DNA of 64,000 bases from CAXQZM01 sp965229645 (lineage in GTDB: Bacteria; Pseudomonadota; Alphaproteobacteria; UBA7985): NCBI GenBank assembly GCA_965229645.1, contig OZ245893.1, forward strand, positions 372,001-436,000, read 5' to 3'. Below, in pieces: positions 1 to 7,073 of this stretch. Below the pieces are notes generated by a model. That model did no database searches. It saw only the letters and a program-made list of their open reading frames with translations, and had not been told where the DNA came from. The position numbers and the translations under genes were made by a program. Position 1 is the stretch's first letter. Each line of letters begins with the position of its first letter.

Positions 1-1731
1 GTCATAATCTGGGGCCTTCCACGTCAAATCCAGGGAGCCACTCCCTGCTGCGATATTCAACTCAGTTGGCGCATTTGGCACTTCCGTATCAAAAATGTAA
101 ACAAAAACCTGCTCAGAAACAGAATTTCCTCCCCCGTCTGTGGCCGTAACTTCAACCCGATAGAACTGATCGTCTTCTGCGTTTAAGTTGTCAGAAGGAT
201 CCTCATAATTTTGAAGATTTTTAAAGCTCAACCCCCCGCTATTTGCGTCAATACTGAAGTCATAGTCGTCTTCGTTAGACACCTCGTGCCAAGTCTCGAA
301 ACCGCCCTTAAATTGCTTCATGCTATAAGTGATTGGCCCAAAGTCGTCTGTCGCAGTAAACGTGGATAACAAACCAGACACATTCTCGTAACGGTAAAAG
401 TGGTTTGCACCGTCTGTATAGTCATAATTCGGGTTAACGGAGTTGAATACTGGCGAATTGTAGTCTTTAAAAGTCACCGTTTCAGTCGCGTCAATTGTCA
501 CGCCATCCAGTTTGGCGGAAATGTTTGCGTCTCCTGGAGTTGATGGAGCCGTAAGTGTTGCGGTGTAGAGGCCATTGCCTTCGTTTTCGGTGGTACTCAC
601 GCTACCGTAATCAGTCTCGATGACAACCGTTGCGTCCGAGATGGTTAGATCGACCCCATTGGCGTCCTTAAGTTGAACCTTGATTGTGGCGGTAGAGGCT
701 CCATCGGCGTTAAGGTTTCCGTCGTCGTCAAGGCTGTCTCCCTCTACTACAAGGGTTGAGTTTCCCAATACAGCGCTGGTTATATCATAACGCAGAATGA
801 CGATCCCTGACCCACCGCTTGTATACAGCTCGGGAGTATTCCTAACCTCAGCCTCGCCGCCGCCGCCGCCGCCGCCCAACCCATCGGTACCTTGACCGCC
901 AGCACCTGCATCGGTCGAAGGACCGCTACCGCCGCCGCCCGCACCGCCGCTGGGGATATCGTAAGTATTGGCATCTGGGATGACGCTGCCGCCCGCGCCG
1001 CCGCCCGCGTAGGTCACGTCAGAACCCGTGATGTCTGAGCTCAGACCGTCACCGCCTTTACCTCCCTTGCTAAAATTACCGACACGTTCTACCGAATTCG
1101 AGCCTGCTTCACCTGCACCGCCGCCGCCAGCAGCGCCCCCAAAACTGCTGGCCCATGCGACGCCTCCAGCGCTACCCTGACCAGACACGCCGCTGGCTGC
1201 GCTCACTGTAGTCGAATCAGCATCGTAGCTGGCACCGCCACCCGAACCGCCCGAATTGCCAGGAGTGAACTGTTCGAAACCACCAGCGCCACCGCCGATC
1301 GCTTCGTAAACCGATAGACTGCCGCCAGTAATACTACTATTTTCACCATCGCGACGCTGGTCATCTGATTTAATTGAACCGTCATCGTGCCCTACATTGC
1401 CGTCACCGCCATCGCCGACTGTTACGGTATAGACCTGACCTGCACCAAGAGTCTCACCAAAGGTGCCAGCAAGCATCCCACCGCCGCCGCCGCCGCCGTT
1501 GCCGCCGCCGCCGCCGCCAGCAACAATCAAGTAGTCAACGTTGCTGAGGTCGCTGCCCCCAACAGTAAAGCTGCCAGGGTTTTCATGGTCTGTAAAGGTG
1601 TGAACACGGTAAAATACACCATCTTTATAAAGAAGGGTTTCGTCTCCCCCCGTCGCATCTTGCGCATGCCCTCTTGTCAAAGCAAACACCGAAACAAGAG
1701 ACGCCAGAACAGCTAAAAGACGCTTAAGCAT
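1..1731 (-). CDS. Secreted glycine-rich, Ig-like, cadherin-like surface protein (5' part, runs off the left edge)
   Basis: The minus-strand frame is open from ATG at 1731 to base 1 (577 codons) and continues beyond the window. Residues 1-23 look like a signal peptide (MLKRLLAVLASLVS..., ending HAQ). Residues about 66-320 form a glycine-rich domain of the type in phage tail and surface proteins: it opens with YLIVAGGGGGG, carries YTVTVGDGG, and closes with GGSGIVILRY. Residues about 320-420 resemble a bacterial Ig-like (Big_1/invasin-type) domain, about 420-555 a cadherin-like domain (ATDGGGNS), and the last visible residues begin a fibronectin-III-like module (PNAPTELNIAAGSGSLDLTW). The start is fixed by GGAG nine bases upstream; an ATG 7 nt upstream is in another frame and stops at once. 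It overlaps the upstream small gene by 8 nt. Probably an adhesin or matrix protein; ligand and anchoring unknown. Confidence 0.85.
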   Translation of the reverse strand, partial: MLKRLLAVLASLVSVFALTRGHAQDATGGDETLLYKDGVFYRVHTFTDHENPGSFTVGGSDLSNVDYLIVAGGGGGGNGGGGGGGMLAGTFGETLGAGQVYTVTVGDGGDGNVGHDDGSIKSDDQRRDGENSSITGGSLSVYEAIGGGAGGFEQFTPGNSGGSGGGASYDADSTTVSAASGVSGQGSAGGVAWASSFGGAAGGGGAGEAGSNSVERVGNFSKGGKGGDGLSSDITGSDVTYAGGGAGGSVIPDANTYDIPSGGAGGGGSGPSTDAGAGGQGTDGLGGGGGGGEAEVRNTPELYTSGGSGIVILRYDITSAVLGNSTLVVEGDSLDDDGNLNADGASTATIKVQLKDANGVDLTISDATVVIETDYGSVSTTENEGNGLYTATLTAPSTPGDANISAKLDGVTIDATETVTFKDYNSPVFNSVNPNYDYTDGANHFYRYENVSGLLSTFTATDDFGPITYSMKQFKGGFETWHEVSNEDDYDFSIDANSGGLSFKNLQNYEDPSDNLNAEDDQFYRVEVTATDGGGNSVSEQVFVYIFDTEVPNAPTELNIAAGSGSLDLTWKAPDYD

Positions 1732-1942
1732 TTGCCATATCTCCGCTAACAAAAGTTATGTAAATTGATGAGCCCGATAAAAACTCGAACAGGGATTCTT
1801 CAATCGGCCTTGGGGGGGCGTCAGGTTTGGTCAAACCTTCCAACGAATTGAGGGGGCTCTCGATCTTGCCGTCAACATGGTCCGCAATCCTACGGTTGGT
1901 TGCACCAGAAATCATGTCTGCGGGCGGGCCAAATGATAACAC
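1724..1942 (-). CDS. Small protein of unknown function (72 aa)
   Basis: I do not recognise this protein. The frame starts at GTG 1942 with AAGGAG six bases upstream and ends 8 nt inside the following secreted-protein gene, so the two are probably translationally coupled. The product begins MLSFGPPADMISGATNRR and is hydrophilic, with a Pro-rich middle (KPDAPPRPIEE) and a short hydrophobic patch near the end (SSIYITFVSG). The frame stays open upstream of the GTG, so a longer start is possible, but that extension has no good ribosome site and overlaps the preceding gene. It may instead be the second half of a frameshifted gene together with 1966-2142. Confidence 0.45.
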   Translation of the reverse strand: MLSFGPPADMISGATNRRIADHVDGKIESPLNSLEGLTKPDAPPRPIEESLFEFLSGSSIYITFVSGDMANA

Positions 1943-1965
1943 AAGTTTCTCCTTCACCAGATCGT

Positions 1966-2142
1966 TTAAGCGCCATTGACGATCAGGGTGCGCCAAGATG
2001 TTGGGCCGCTGATTGGCGTGCCTCCCTCGGGCCGCCACGCAGGCACAACGGCGCTGCCATCGGGCAGGTGCCCTAAAGCCACCCCGCCCGTCAAAGCCAG
2101 GGTGTCAAAACGAAGGTCGGACACGATCTTTGAAAACAGCAC
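1966..2142 (-). CDS. Small protein of unknown function (58 aa)
   Basis: GTG at 2142 is preceded by AAGGAG with a 6-nt spacer, the same arrangement as the next gene downstream (23 nt away). The 58-residue product (MLFSKIVSDLRFDTLALTGG...) has no signal peptide or family I know. Its third codon positions are GC-rich like the host genes, which favours real coding. The frame is open further upstream to ATG 2196 without a better ribosome site. Function unknown; position suggests a role with the secreted protein. Confidence 0.45.
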   Translation of the reverse strand: MLFSKIVSDLRFDTLALTGGVALGHLPDGSAVVPAWRPEGGTPISGPTSWRTLIVNGA

Positions 2143-2197
2143 ACACCACTCCTTAAAGATTTCCGATTTCCATGGACGAATCGGCGATGGATGCAAC

Positions 2198-2467
2198 CTA
2201 GCAACACGCCAGAAAAAATAAAGTCCTTTGCTTGTTGCATTTCGTTGTATTGCGATACATACACACCCGAATGTGATCTCGCGCGCCGCATGAATGGCGA
2301 GCCAGACGGAGGATTTCGGCGAAACTTAGCGTAGGGGTTTCTTCAAACTGATCCCTAAAGCCTTGAAATACCTTGCGCTCTTGCGCGCGCCTTCCAAATG
2401 CCGAGCCTTGAAGCGCCCGCAATCCCTCGACCTCAGAACAGGGCGGCGGTGATACAATTTTTTGCAT
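2198..2467 (-). CDS. Possible small protein (89 aa), unknown
   Basis: An open frame starts at ATG 2467 with AAAGAG six bases upstream and stops at 2198, 55 nt before the next small gene. The N-terminal two thirds have ordinary composition (EGLRALQGSAFGRR, TPTLSFAEILRLARHS), while the Cys-rich tail (CMYRNTTKCNKQRTLFFLACC is a shortened description of the end) looks less protein-like. It may be a degraded regulator or a chance frame. I see no gene in 2468-2719 and no convincing promoter. Confidence 0.25.
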   Translation of the reverse strand: MQKIVSPPPCSEVEGLRALQGSAFGRRAQERKVFQGFRDQFEETPTLSFAEILRLARHSCGARDHIRVCMYRNTTKCNKQRTLFFLACC

Positions 2468-2719
2468 ATGCATCTCTTTTGTCGGTACATCGGCGCTGCC
2501 GCGACTGCGGTGCCAGGTCGGGGTTGCCCGCGCAGCGATTTCTGGGATCGCATCGACAAGTCCCGAGAACAAGCGCGGCGCGCCGATCTGAGATTCTCGC
2601 AACAAATTCCACCCCATGGGGATGTTTCGTCCCGCGCTCACGTAAAGGGGTCATAGCTTCGGCTAATCTTCCTTCCTCCACCTCCCCCACTTGGGGGACC
2701 CATCCTAAAGGTATCTCCC

Positions 2720-3322
2720 ATGAAATCACTCAGAACCCAGCGCCAGTCCCTGATCGGCGCAACCCTCGGCGCGGTCCTGGCCGCAAGTCTCGGCGTCCCC
2801 GCCTGGGCCGACCGTCACGACGGCGATGGCGAGCGGGACGGCCCGCGCGGCGATCTGACGCTCGAGGCCATGTTGGAACGCGCGGGCGAACGGTTTGACG
2901 CCGCCGACACCGACGGCGACGGCCAGGTAACCCAAGACGAACACGACGCCCAGCTCGCCAGCCGCGTCGCAGAGCGCGTCGCTATGATGATGGAGCGGAT
3001 GGATTCCGACGGCGACGGCCTCATCACCGCCTTAGATCGAGGCTACGACCGCCTGACCCGTCAAACCGGTCTCGAGGGCGAGCTCAGCCAAGCGCAGATC
3101 GAAACCGCTATGCTCGCCGCAGCCGCCGAGCGTCACGGTGACAGCGATACCGAGTACCCGCTCACCCGCGCCGCCATGGAGGCCAACGTCACCGCCGAGT
3201 TCACCGCCCTCGACACCGACGGCGACGGCGTCCTCAGCCGCGAAGAACGCCCCGAACGCGGAGGTCGTGGCAACAAAGGCCGCAAAAGCGGCGGCCGCGA
3301 CACCCAAACCGACGAGGGCTAA
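2720..3322 (+). CDS. Exported EF-hand calcium-binding protein
   Basis: A 200-residue protein with a signal peptide (cleavage near AWA at 28-30) and three EF-hand loops: residues 63-74 (DTDGDGQVTQDE), 95-106 (DSDGDGLITALD) and 165-176 (DTDGDGVLSREE). The second loop ends in Asp rather than Glu at position 12, which usually lowers affinity or shifts it toward magnesium. The C-terminal tail is Gly/Arg/Lys-rich. AAAGG lies eight bases before ATG. It probably binds calcium in the periplasm or outside the cell, as buffer or sensor. It is monocistronic, with repeats downstream. Confidence 0.85.
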   Translation: MKSLRTQRQSLIGATLGAVLAASLGVPAWADRHDGDGERDGPRGDLTLEAMLERAGERFDAADTDGDGQVTQDEHDAQLASRVAERVAMMMERMDSDGDGLITALDRGYDRLTRQTGLEGELSQAQIETAMLAAAAERHGDSDTEYPLTRAAMEANVTAEFTALDTDGDGVLSREERPERGGRGNKGRKSGGRDTQTDEG

Positions 3323-3406
3323 GCCCCCAACCCAAACCCAAAGGGCAGGGGACTTGGGGCGGCGCAAAGCCAGCGCCGCCCATCCCAGCCCCGCTGTCGT
3401 CACATC

Positions 3407-3622
3407 GTTAGAGGACGTCGGGACTTCAGACCACCGTCATCCAGCGCGCAACATGACACCGTGAGGGGATGTCGGGACTCCAGACCACCGTCATCAAGCG
3501 CGCAGCATGCCATCGTGAGGGGACGTCGGGACTCAAACACGTCGTCATCCAGCGCGCAGCATGCCATCGTGAGGGGACGTCGGGGCTCAAAAACATCGTC
3601 ATCCAGCGCGGAGCGAAGCGAA
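3407..3622 (+). repeat. 54-bp tandem repeat, four copies
   Basis: Four head-to-tail units start at 3407, 3461, 3515 and 3569, each 54 bp. Each unit opens GTGAGGGGACGTCGGG (first copy GTTAGAGGACG) and contains CGTCATCCAGCGCG and CAGCATG. The last copy passes into a dispersed repeat at about 3605. The array lies in the 557-bp stretch without a gene between the EF-hand gene and the toxin gene. Frames across it only give periodic peptides and are not genes. Confidence 0.85.
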
Positions 3623-3808
3623 GTCGCAGGATCCATCACCCGCTGTTGCCCCCAAAAGCGGAATACTGGCATAGAGAGCGGGACAGGCAACCCAAAGTCG
3701 GACCCGTCCGTTTTCGCGGCAGACCTTCAGTGATGGATGCTGCGACTGCGCGCAGCATGACAACGTGAGGGGGTGTCGACTCTAGAACACCGTCATCTAA
3801 ACTGCCTG
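3600..3808 (+). repeat. Dispersed GC-rich repeat, copy a
   Basis: Two blocks recur elsewhere in the window: CGTCATCCAGCGCGGAGCGA followed by GTCGCAGGATCCATCACCCG (compare 5694-5766), and TTTTCGCGGCAGACCTTCAG followed by TGATGGATGCTGCGACTGCG (compare 6229-6290 and 8145-8185). The segment GCTGCG...CGCAGC is palindromic. After 3778 the sequence runs into a short piece resembling the toxin gene (3795-3822). Confidence 0.7.
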
Positions 3809-3879
3809 AAGGGCGCACAGCGCGGCCCTTTTTCAAAAAATGAACGCGCCAAATTGACAACCTGTTCCATAAAAGGTAC

Positions 3880-4239
3880 ATGGTCGCCCAAGTGCTCAAG
3901 CAACTTCCAGCGAAATTCTTCGAAAACCACCAGGGCCGCGTTCCCGTTAAGGAGTGGTTGCTCGAACTCGCGAGTGAGGATCGCAAAGCCATTGGCGATG
4001 ATATTCGAACGGCTGAGTTTGGTTGGCCCATTGGGATGCCCATTTGCCGGTCAATACAGGGGCAAAGAGGGTTGTGGGAAATTCGATCTAAACTGCCCGC
4101 AGGGCGCACGGCGCGGGTATTTTTCTGTGTGCATGAGGGTGCTATGGTTCTTCTCCATGGTTTTGTGAAGAAAAGCCAAAAAGCCCCAAAACACGAACTG
4201 GCGGTTGCCGTGAAACGAATGAAAGGACTGGAACCATGA
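3880..4239 (+). CDS. RelE/HigB-like toxin (phage Gp49-like family)
   Basis: The 119-residue product matches the Gp49/HigB-type RelE superfamily: it has the core GLWEIRSKLPAGRTARVFF followed by VLLHGFVKKSQKAPKHEL, the typical strand-turn-helix with the conserved FVKK.QK.P segment. Members cleave mRNA at the ribosome. It overlaps the antitoxin gene by ATGA, toxin first as in higBA. AAAAGG lies only three bases before ATG 3880, and a TTGACA (3854-3859) sits 17 bases before TACATG, which covers this ATG; the true start could be slightly downstream (GTG 3892). Confidence 0.8.
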   Translation: MVAQVLKQLPAKFFENHQGRVPVKEWLLELASEDRKAIGDDIRTAEFGWPIGMPICRSIQGQRGLWEIRSKLPAGRTARVFFCVHEGAMVLLHGFVKKSQKAPKHELAVAVKRMKGLEP

Positions 4240-4526
4240 ACATTGGCGAGCCAGGGAAGGCGGGCGAAGCATTTAGCGACTTCCTCCAAGACCAAGGCAC
4301 CTACGAAGCAACCACCCAGCGGGCAATCAAGCGCGTCATTGCTTTTCAGTTGGCATCGGCCATGGCGCAGCAAGGTTTGACAAAGGTCGAAATGGCAAAG
4401 CAGCTGGAGACAAGTCGCTCTCAACTCGATAGGGTCTTGGATCCCGACAATGACAAAGTAAGCCTCGCGGCTCTGTCGCGCGCTGCCAGGGTGGTTGGTC
4501 GCGAATTACGGCTTGAGTTGCGATAG
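4236..4526 (+). CDS. HigA-like antitoxin, XRE helix-turn-helix
   Basis: The 96-residue protein carries a helix-turn-helix at about residues 40-85 (LASAMAQQGLTKVEMAKQLE, then SRSQLDRVLDPDN). Its partner is the upstream toxin gene, whose stop overlaps this ATG. Such antitoxins bind the toxin and repress the operon. The sequence resembles the short XRE antitoxins paired with Gp49-like toxins (…VSLAALSRAARVVGRELRLEL). Intact and likely functional. Confidence 0.85.
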   Translation: MNIGEPGKAGEAFSDFLQDQGTYEATTQRAIKRVIAFQLASAMAQQGLTKVEMAKQLETSRSQLDRVLDPDNDKVSLAALSRAARVVGRELRLELR

Positions 4527-4572
4527 GAAGGTTACCCTTAAAGGCGAGGTGCAACCCCCCAGGGCTATCGCT

Positions 4573-5560
4573 AGACCTGATTCTCAATAGCATGAAAAAT
4601 TGGAGACGGTCTTCTCCCTACCTCTAAATTTTAGCAAATTTTCAAATTCATATTCGCTAAGCCTGCAATATTTTTTGCAATCATATTTTCATGACGATTT
4701 CCTCTGGAAATATCTGAGAAAATGTCAAATTTTTTCATCCGACCAATTGCGTGCTCCGCTGTTATACGCATAGAGTTAAACCAACGATTATACGATTTAT
4801 CTTTACGGCTAAGTGGCCTATTTTTTGATTTCTTTATCGGCACTTCGCATGAGGTGCCTTGGTATGCCAGATCCCCCAAGACTAGAGTATCAGGCGGCTT
4901 CTCCAGTTGACTATCATCATAAATCTTCTTGTCATGTTTTCGTCCTTGCTGAGCGGGCCCACAGGCAAGGATACGTCCCTTGTTATCAGTGACAATCTGA
5001 TGGACATGAGTGTGGCGCTTTTTCTTGCCAGAATAGTGCTGCTTGCGATTCTTCGCTGTCTTGGGACGTTGGATCGGATGTTCGGTGCCGTCAATAATCA
5101 GATACAGCAAGTCTTGCTTTTCCTCTTCGCTTAAGCGGACTTTGCGCTCGGGCATATTAAAATGACCTGCAAGGAGTTTGGAGATCGTATTTGTAGCACG
5201 AATGCTTGTACTGTCTGAAACCCCAAATATGAGTCCCAAAAACTCATGGTTGATGTAAGTTCGATAGTAAATCAGACAAAGAAGAAGCATCTCCTCGAAC
5301 CCTAATCGGTAGCGACGACCAGCGCCAATTGCTCGCTTTCGGTCCTCTCGAGAAAGGCGGCGCAGATTAGGGGCTTCCCAGAGAGGTTTCACCTCCAAAA
5401 CGAGCTGCTCAAAATCAGATAATCTGATCCCAGAGAGGCGGTAAAACAGACGAGGTTGCTTTTTGAGGACTTTCCAGGCTTTCATGATCCGTACATAACC
5501 ATGAAAATTGGGCCAACGCAAAGAAAATCATTTAAATTAACTAATTATGAAGCAGGTCTG
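4573..5560 (-). mobile_element. Complete IS5-type insertion sequence (988 bp)
   Basis: The element is bounded by imperfect inverted repeats: left AGACCTGATTCTCAATAGC, right (reverse complement) AGACCTGCTTCATAATTAG. It is flanked by a perfect 3-bp direct repeat GCT (4570-4572 and 5561-5563). One transposase gene fills it. It is clearly richer in A+T than its surroundings, indicating recent arrival. A DDE_Tnp_4 transposase, ~1 kb length and 3-bp target duplication fit the IS5 family (ISL2-like group). Confidence 0.88.
4631..5485 (-). CDS. IS5-family transposase (DDE_Tnp_4)
   Basis: The protein has an N-terminal helix-turn-helix region (FYRLSGIRLSDFEQLV) and a DDE catalytic core: first Asp in LIIDGTEHPIQRP, second in LVLGDLAYQG, Glu in ITAEHAIGRMKKF. 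These are the hallmarks of the DDE_Tnp_4 group. ATG 5485 (MKAWKVLKKQ) is chosen because it matches where the family usually begins; the frame is open to a TTG at 5521. No frameshift or internal stop is present, so it is probably active. Codon use is AT-rich and unlike the neighbours. Confidence 0.88.
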   Translation of the reverse strand: MKAWKVLKKQPRLFYRLSGIRLSDFEQLVLEVKPLWEAPNLRRLSREDRKRAIGAGRRYRLGFEEMLLLCLIYYRTYINHEFLGLIFGVSDSTSIRATNTISKLLAGHFNMPERKVRLSEEEKQDLLYLIIDGTEHPIQRPKTAKNRKQHYSGKKKRHTHVHQIVTDNKGRILACGPAQQGRKHDKKIYDDSQLEKPPDTLVLGDLAYQGTSCEVPIKKSKNRPLSRKDKSYNRWFNSMRITAEHAIGRMKKFDIFSDISRGNRHENMIAKNIAGLANMNLKIC

Positions 5561-5693
5561 CTATTGAAAAAATCGCGCTGGATGAAATCAGGTGGGGGCT
5601 TGCTGCATTTAGGGCCTCACGTCCGCGCTTTTCCTGATCAGGGCAAAGCACGCCACGCGACCGATGCGCGCCTGAACATGGCAAAAGAAAAAC

Positions 5694-5766
5694 GTCATTC
5701 TGCGCCGAGCGCAGCGAGGTCGCAGAATACATCACCCGCTGTTTCCCCTTGGAGCGGAACGCCGTA
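5694..5766 (+). repeat. Dispersed GC-rich repeat, copy b
   Basis: CGTCATTCTGCGCCGAGCGC, then GAGGTCGCAGAATACATCAC and CCGCTGTTTCCCCTTGGAGC parallel the block at 3598-3665. It overlaps the 3' end of the GIY-YIG gene. Bases 5564-5693 between the IS and this repeat hold no recognisable gene. Confidence 0.6.
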
Positions 5767-6070
5767 ACGAAGCGCGAGAAGGTGTTTCGCCTAAGTCCCG
5801 CCAATCAGGATTTGCTTTTTCAATCAACTGGATCTTCCAGGCTCGTGATCTATTCTTGATTTTCTTTTCCATCGCAATGGCCGCGGCGACATCCGACCCC
5901 ACTTGAAACCAAACCAATTTAACGACGTCGTATCTGGCCGAAAAACTCTTGCCATATGTCTTGGTTCTGTGATGATAAAGGCGGGTGAGCAGGTTCGTCG
6001 TGACGCCCGTGCAGAGTGTTCCACGTTTTCTAGTTGCAAGGATATAAACAAAAGCCTGACGCTCTCGCAT
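5732..6070 (-). CDS. GIY-YIG domain protein with altered active site
   Basis: The 112-residue protein belongs to the small single-domain GIY-YIG (UPF0213-like) group: VYIL at 8-11, GTLCTGVT at 17-24, the conserved Arg30 (NLLTRLYHH), Glu68 (AMEKKIK) and the family signature RAWKIQLIEKANPDWRDL. The second catalytic Tyr (normally GTLYTG) is Cys20, encoded TGC instead of TAC, so nuclease activity is doubtful. The last ~15 residues (RASLRRSAPRGNSG) are encoded by a dispersed repeat rather than by family sequence. Start ATG 6070 gives the usual family N-terminus. Confidence 0.8.
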   Translation of the reverse strand: MRERQAFVYILATRKRGTLCTGVTTNLLTRLYHHRTKTYGKSFSARYDVVKLVWFQVGSDVAAAIAMEKKIKNRSRAWKIQLIEKANPDWRDLGETPSRASLRRSAPRGNSG

Positions 6071-6148
6071 GCCATTCCATTTCCATCGCGACCGAAATAT
6101 CTCCCACTCTAACATCAGCCCAATCCAAGGCACAACACCCAATCCCAC

Positions 6149-6345
6149 CGTCATCTATTACCCGCCGACCGATCCCGAGCGGAATGCGGGCACAAAGAGG
6201 GAGGTGCGCAGCACGATGTCGGCCCCGTTTGTTTTCGCGGCAGACGTTCAGTGATGGATGCTGCGACTGCGCGCAGCATGACAACGTGAGGGAGTGTCGG
6301 GGCTCCAGACCACCGCCATCCAGTGCGGAGCATGACGTCGAGGGG
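6149..6345 (+). repeat. Dispersed GC-rich repeat, copy c
   Basis: The stretch repeats blocks from 3640-3810: TTTTCGCGGCAGACGTTCAG, TGATGGATGCTGCGACTGCG, GCAGCATGACAACGTGAGGG, then GTGTCGGGGCTCCAGACCAC, which is the 54-bp tandem unit's core. It fills the gap between the GIY-YIG and rluA genes. Confidence 0.7.
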
Positions 6346-6348
6346 GGC

Positions 6349-7017
6349 TTAGAAGTCTGGGGTGCTTTTGAATTCTAGTCGCTTGCTGGTCAGGGGGTGA
6401 TCGAAGCGCAGGTGGGAGGCGTGCAGGCAGAGGCGGGGGTAGCCGTCTTTGGGGGGGCCGTAGAGGGGGTCGCCGCAGATGGGGAGGCCGGTGTGGGATA
6501 GGTGGACGCGCAGTTGGTGCGAGCGTCCCGTGAGGGGAATGAGGTCTAGGCGTAGGGGCGCATTTGGCGGTCTGTGTCGGACTCTGACTTGGGTTTGCGC
6601 GGGTTTGCCCTTGGTTTGATCGACCTTGTGTTTGGGGCGGTGGGGCCAGTCTAGGCTTAGGGGCAAGTCGATGGTCCAGGTACCGCGCGGGTGCGGGATC
6701 GTTTCCCAGGCCAAGGCCTGGTAGCGTTTTTCGACTTGGCGCGCCGCAAACATCATACTGGCGGCGCGGTGGCCGGCGGGGCTGAGGCCGAAGATCAGGA
6801 GGCCCGAGGTGTCTTGGTCGAGCCGATGGGCGGCGCGGACGAAAGCGTGGCCCTGGTCGCGCAGGCGCGTTTCAGCGCAGTCGGCCTTGTCGGGGCCGCG
6901 CCCTGGGACCGTCAGGAGATTGGGCGGTTTGACCACCACGGCCAGGTCGGCGTCCTGGTAGATCAGGGTCAAAGGTGACGAGTTTGGAACATAAGGGGCG
7001 CTGTGACTCGTATTCAC
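6349..7017 (-). CDS. rluA: RluA-family pseudouridine synthase
   Basis: The enzyme converts uridine to pseudouridine in RNA. Motif HRLDQDTSGLL at 64-74 carries the catalytic Asp67; the later LIPLTGRSHQLRVHL and GDPLYG motifs are also typical of RluA. At 222 residues without an S4 domain it resembles RluA (23S rRNA and tRNA anticodon-stem targets) rather than RluC/RluD, but the exact target is inferred. Start is GTG 7017. It diverges from the dehydrogenase gene, whose ATG is 57 nt away. Confidence 0.85.
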   Translation of the reverse strand: MNTSHSAPYVPNSSPLTLIYQDADLAVVVKPPNLLTVPGRGPDKADCAETRLRDQGHAFVRAAHRLDQDTSGLLIFGLSPAGHRAASMMFAARQVEKRYQALAWETIPHPRGTWTIDLPLSLDWPHRPKHKVDQTKGKPAQTQVRVRHRPPNAPLRLDLIPLTGRSHQLRVHLSHTGLPICGDPLYGPPKDGYPRLCLHASHLRFDHPLTSKRLEFKSTPDF

Positions 7018-7073
7018 CCGCGCGGCTTAGGGTAGGGGGCGGCAAATTTCTAGTTTGATGGGAGGCGCGCGCG

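Noticed and set aside
1724..2196. A single frameshifted gene spanning both small minus-strand frames
   Set aside because: Each part has its own well-spaced AAGGAG site and GTG start; kept as two genes, though a frameshift cannot be excluded without homologues.
3407..3622. CRISPR array
   Set aside because: The 54-bp units are contiguous without unique spacers and no cas genes are nearby.
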